Below are positions 11,346 through 13,759 of a stretch of DNA of 13,759 nucleotides, in pieces. The position numbers and the translations under genes were made by a program. Positions within the stretch are counted from its first letter, which is position 1, and each line of letters starts with the position of its first letter. The stretch comes from Chloroflexota bacterium. GTDB lineage: Bacteria; Chloroflexota; Limnocylindria; Limnocylindrales; CSP1-4. The stretch spans positions 1 to 13,759 of the forward strand of contig JADGQH010000059.1 in NCBI GenBank assembly GCA_017881985.1, written 5' to 3'. A model generated the notes under the pieces. It had not been told where the DNA came from. It saw nothing but the letters and a program-made list of their open reading frames with translations, and made no database searches.

Positions 11346-13562
11346 TCAGTGCCGGAAGTGGCGTTTCCCCGTGACGAGCATCGCCGCCCCGGACGCGTCC
11401 GCGACCGCGGTCACCTCGGCGTCCCGGAGCGACCCGCCCGGCTGGACGAAGGCGGTGACGCCCGCCGCCAGGCACGCCTCGACCGCGTCGGGGAACGGGA
11501 AGAATGCGTCCGAGGCGCAGGCGGCGCCCGCCAGCCGCTCCGGCCCGAGGATCGTGCGGGCCTTGTCGACGGCCTGGCGGGCCGCGTCCACGCGGCTCGT
11601 CTGGCCCGATCCGAGGCCGATCAGCATCCCGTCGCGCACGAGGACGATGGCGTTGCTCGTGACGCCCCGGACCAGGCGCCAGGCGAGGTCGAGGTCCGCC
11701 CGCTCGGCGCCGGTCGGGGCCCGGCGCGTCACGCACGCCCAGCCGCCCGGGTCGTCGGGGATCGTGTCCGGCGCGGTGACGAGCACCGCGCCGCCGGCCG
11801 CCCGGAAGGATCCGCGGCGATCTGGCCAGGACGGATCTCCCGCGACTCCCAGCCGCCGGTCGACGACGAGGCGGAGGTTGGGCCGCCGGGCGAGGACGGC
11901 GCGGGCATCGGCGTCGAAGCCGGGCGCGACGACGATCTCCAGAAAGATTCCGGCGAGCCGCTCGGCGACCGCGCCGTCCACCTCGCGGGTCAGCGCGACG
12001 ACGCCCCCGAACGCGCTCACCGGGTCGGCCCCGAGCGCGTCGTCCCAGGCAGCGGCGAGGCTCCCCCGCTCCGCCGCACCGCACGGGTTCATGTGCTTGA
12101 CGATCACGCAGGCGGGTCCGCGCAGCGCCCGCCCGAGCGCCGCGGCTGCCGACGCGTCGAGGATGTTGTTGTAGCTGAGCGGCTTGCCCTGCAGCGGCGC
12201 CTCGCCCGTGGCGAACGGGCCGTCCGCGTCCGTCCCACCGGGTCGCCGGTAGCGTGCCGCGGGCTGGTGCGGGTTCTCCCCGTAGCGGAGGGTCGCGACC
12301 TTCTCGAGGCCGATGACGAGGGCGTCGGGGAACGGGTCGACGCTCCGCGGAAGGCCTGGCTCGTCCGGCATCGCGATCCCCGCCCGGTCGAGCTCGCATG
12401 GCAGGACGTCGGCGATCCGCGCGTCGTACGCGGCCGTGTGCCGGAACGCCTCGACCGCGAGCGCGGCCCGAAGGCCGGCCGGGATACCGCCGGGCGCGTC
12501 GAGCGCCTCGAGGATCGCGGGGTAGCGCGCGGGCGAGGTCACGATCGCCACGTTCCGCGCATTCTTGGCCGCCGCCCGGACCATCGACGGGCCGCCGATG
12601 TCGATCTCCTCGACAAGGCCGTCGAGGTCCAGCTCGTGCCGGGCCGCGCGCTCGGCGGCCGCGCCGAACGGATAGAGGTTGACGACGACGAGCTCGAACG
12701 GCTCGATCGCCGCGACCGCAAGCTGCCTGCGGTGGTCCGCGTTCCGACCATCGGCGAGGATCCCCGCGTGGACCCGCGGGTGGAGGGTCTTCACCCGCCC
12801 GTCGAGCATCTCCGGGAAGCCGGTGACCGCGGCGACGTCCGTGACCGGCATGCCCGCCTCGCGGAGGGCCCGCGCCGTCCCGCCCGTGCTGACCAGCTCG
12901 AAGCCGCGGCCCACGAGTCCCCGGGCGAGGTCCACCAGCCCCGCCTTGTCCGAGACCGACAGGAGGGCCCGCCGCGGACGCGGAAGGGCCGCCTCGGCTC
13001 GGGCGGCGTCGATCGTGACCCGCCGCCCGTCCACGTCGAGCGCACCGCCGAGGAGGAGCGCGACTGCGTGCGGGAGGACCCGGTGCTCCACCGCGTGGAG
13101 CCGCTCGATGAGCGCGGCCTCGTCGTCTCCGGGCCGGACGTCGACCGCCTCCGCCAGGACGATTGGGCCCCCGTCGAGCGACGCGTCGACCAGGTGCACG
13201 GTCACGCCGGTCACCGCGGCGCCCGCCGCCAGCGCATCGCGGACCGCGTGCGCGCCCGGGAAGCTCGGCAGGAGCGAAGGGTGGACGTTGAGGATGCGCA
13301 CGGCGAACGCCTCCAGGAGCACTGGACCCACGATGCGCATGAAGCCCGCCAGGACGACCGCGTCGGTGCCCAGGGCGCGAAGCGTCTCGGCGAGCGTGTG
13401 GTCGGCCGCCCACTCGAGCGCCGGGCAGGGCCGGTCGGCGAAGACGAGCACGATCCGGGCCGGGAGGGCGCCGCGCGCGATCCGGCCGTGGAGGGCTCGC
13501 AGATTGCTGCCGCTCCCGGAGACGCCAATCGCGATCCGGCCGTACGCGTCGCCCTCGGTCAT
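11346..13562 (-). CDS. Fused PurN-PurH: GAR transformylase, AICAR transformylase and IMP cyclohydrolase
   Basis: One 738-residue chain holds three purine-pathway activities. Residues 8-185 are PurN: GVSGSGSNL (13-21), LAGFMRI (71-77), LNVHPSLLP (91-99, with Asn92 and His94 matching E. coli Asn106 and His108), LDGGPI (129-134, Asp130 matching Asp144) and Glu159 matching Glu173. After a linker of about ten residues PurH starts near 197: LLSVSDKAGLVDLA, STGGTA, RVKTLHPRVHAGI and NLYPF of the IMP cyclohydrolase domain, then LRYGENPHQ, VIKHMNPCG, DPVSAFGG, QTSRVDA, SDAFFPFPD and the C-terminal GKRHFRH of the AICAR transformylase domain. The PurH part is complete. The PurN part is 21 residues short between Asn20 and Asn92 (see findings). 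The ATG at 13562 has GGAGGTG (13574-13568) 5 nt away and overlaps the purM stop as ATGA. No frame break was seen, so the fusion looks genuine. Confidence 0.95.
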   Translation of the reverse strand: MTEGDAYGRIAIGVSGSGSNLRALHGRIARGALPARIVLVFADRPCPALEWAADHTLAETLRALGTDAVVLAGFMRIVGPVLLEAFAVRILNVHPSLLPSFPGAHAVRDALAAGAAVTGVTVHLVDASLDGGPIVLAEAVDVRPGDDEAALIERLHAVEHRVLPHAVALLLGGALDVDGRRVTIDAARAEAALPRPRRALLSVSDKAGLVDLARGLVGRGFELVSTGGTARALREAGMPVTDVAAVTGFPEMLDGRVKTLHPRVHAGILADGRNADHRRQLAVAAIEPFELVVVNLYPFGAAAERAARHELDLDGLVEEIDIGGPSMVRAAAKNARNVAIVTSPARYPAILEALDAPGGIPAGLRAALAVEAFRHTAAYDARIADVLPCELDRAGIAMPDEPGLPRSVDPFPDALVIGLEKVATLRYGENPHQPAARYRRPGGTDADGPFATGEAPLQGKPLSYNNILDASAAAALGRALRGPACVIVKHMNPCGAAERGSLAAAWDDALGADPVSAFGGVVALTREVDGAVAERLAGIFLEIVVAPGFDADARAVLARRPNLRLVVDRRLGVAGDPSWPDRRGSFRAAGGAVLVTAPDTIPDDPGGWACVTRRAPTGAERADLDLAWRLVRGVTSNAIVLVRDGMLIGLGSGQTSRVDAARQAVDKARTILGPERLAGAACASDAFFPFPDAVEACLAAGVTAFVQPGGSLRDAEVTAVADASGAAMLVTGKRHFRH

Positions 13563-13759
13563 TCCTTCACCTCCACGTAGCGCGCACCGCCGACGTCCGC
13601 GGCCGCGACGATCTCCCCGGCGACGCACGCGCCGATGCCCGCCTCGGTCGCGACGGCCATCGCCGCGCGCACCGCGTCCGCTGGCATCGCGAGCACCATC
13701 CCGAGGCCGCCGTTGAACGTCGCGCGGATCTCGGCGTCGTCGAGGCCGCCGATCCCGCC
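13559..13759 (-). CDS. purM: Phosphoribosylformylglycinamidine cyclo-ligase, C-terminal end only
   Basis: The last 66 codons of a gene running off the right edge. The frame reads GGIGGLDDAEIRATFNGGLG and then MVLAMPADAVRAAMAVATEAG, followed by CVAGEIV. This matches the PurM C-terminus, where the usual segment is TFNMGIGMVL. PurM closes the imidazole ring to give AIR from FGAM, using ATP. The TGA at 13561-13559 overlaps the ATG of the purN-purH fusion as ATGA, giving the familiar purM-purN-purH order with coupled translation. The FNGGLGM variant of FNMGIGM is conservative. The N-terminal ATP-binding part is outside the window. Confidence 0.88.
   Translation of the reverse strand, partial: GGIGGLDDAEIRATFNGGLGMVLAMPADAVRAAMAVATEAGIGACVAGEIVAAADVGGARYVEVKE

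Noticed and set aside
8276..11374. A 1032-codon open frame on the plus strand opposite tatD, dinB and metG
   Set aside because: Its translation is Arg/Gly/Pro-rich with no family resemblance, and it lies antisense to three well-recognised genes. Long antisense open frames are expected at this G+C.
11349..13580. A 743-codon plus-strand open frame opposite the purN-purH fusion
   Set aside because: It is a codon-composition shadow of the fusion gene; the minus frame carries all conserved purine-synthesis motifs.

Overview
The window is a very GC-rich (clearly above two thirds G+C) chromosomal segment of a bacterium. Every gene except one lies on the minus strand. The G+C, the CIRCE-controlled groESL operon, the leaderless-looking promoters and the general protein style suggest a high-GC Chloroflexota (Limnocylindria-like) or, less likely, an actinobacterium. 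This is an inference from style; no marker in the window settles it. I see no mobile element, CRISPR array, tRNA or rRNA.

Left part (1-3823, minus): a four-gene run reads mttB-like gene 2 (2339-3823), a corrinoid protein (1596-2249), mttB-like gene 1 (85-1599) and the first codons of a further gene (1-88). The last three are joined by 4-nt stop/start overlaps. This is a cobalamin-dependent methyltransferase module: two non-pyrrolysine members of the trimethylamine methyltransferase (MttB) superfamily around one B12-binding methyl carrier. The methylated substrate is unknown; quaternary or tertiary amines are the natural guess. A 7-1-7 perfect palindrome sits 53 nt ahead of the first gene.

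Middle (3824-7402): a secreted helical protein of unknown function (4021-4806) lies between two hairpins, and is followed by groEL and groES. groESL has a textbook minus-strand promoter (TTGACA, 17 nt, TACATT), a CIRCE operator for HrcA directly at the predicted transcription start, a leader of about 180 nt with two perfect hairpins, and non-ATG starts (TTG for groES, GTG for groEL).

Right part (7403-13759): an aldose 1-epimerase-like gene is the only plus-strand gene. It converges with metG-dinB-tatD (methionyl-tRNA synthetase, DinB-fold protein, TatD nuclease). Upstream of these is purM (3' end only) followed by a fused purN-purH gene. The fusion puts both 10-formyltetrahydrofolate-dependent transformylases of purine synthesis, plus IMP cyclohydrolase, on one 738-residue chain.

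The points most worth a second look are: (1) the PurN half of the fusion is exactly 21 residues short between its phosphate-binding loop and its catalytic Asn, a stretch that holds a substrate-phosphate Arg in E. coli PurN; (2) the MetRS has GLHT where the class I HIGH motif should be, and an altered zinc knuckle; (3) the two MttB paralogues differ sharply in a conserved active-site-region motif.
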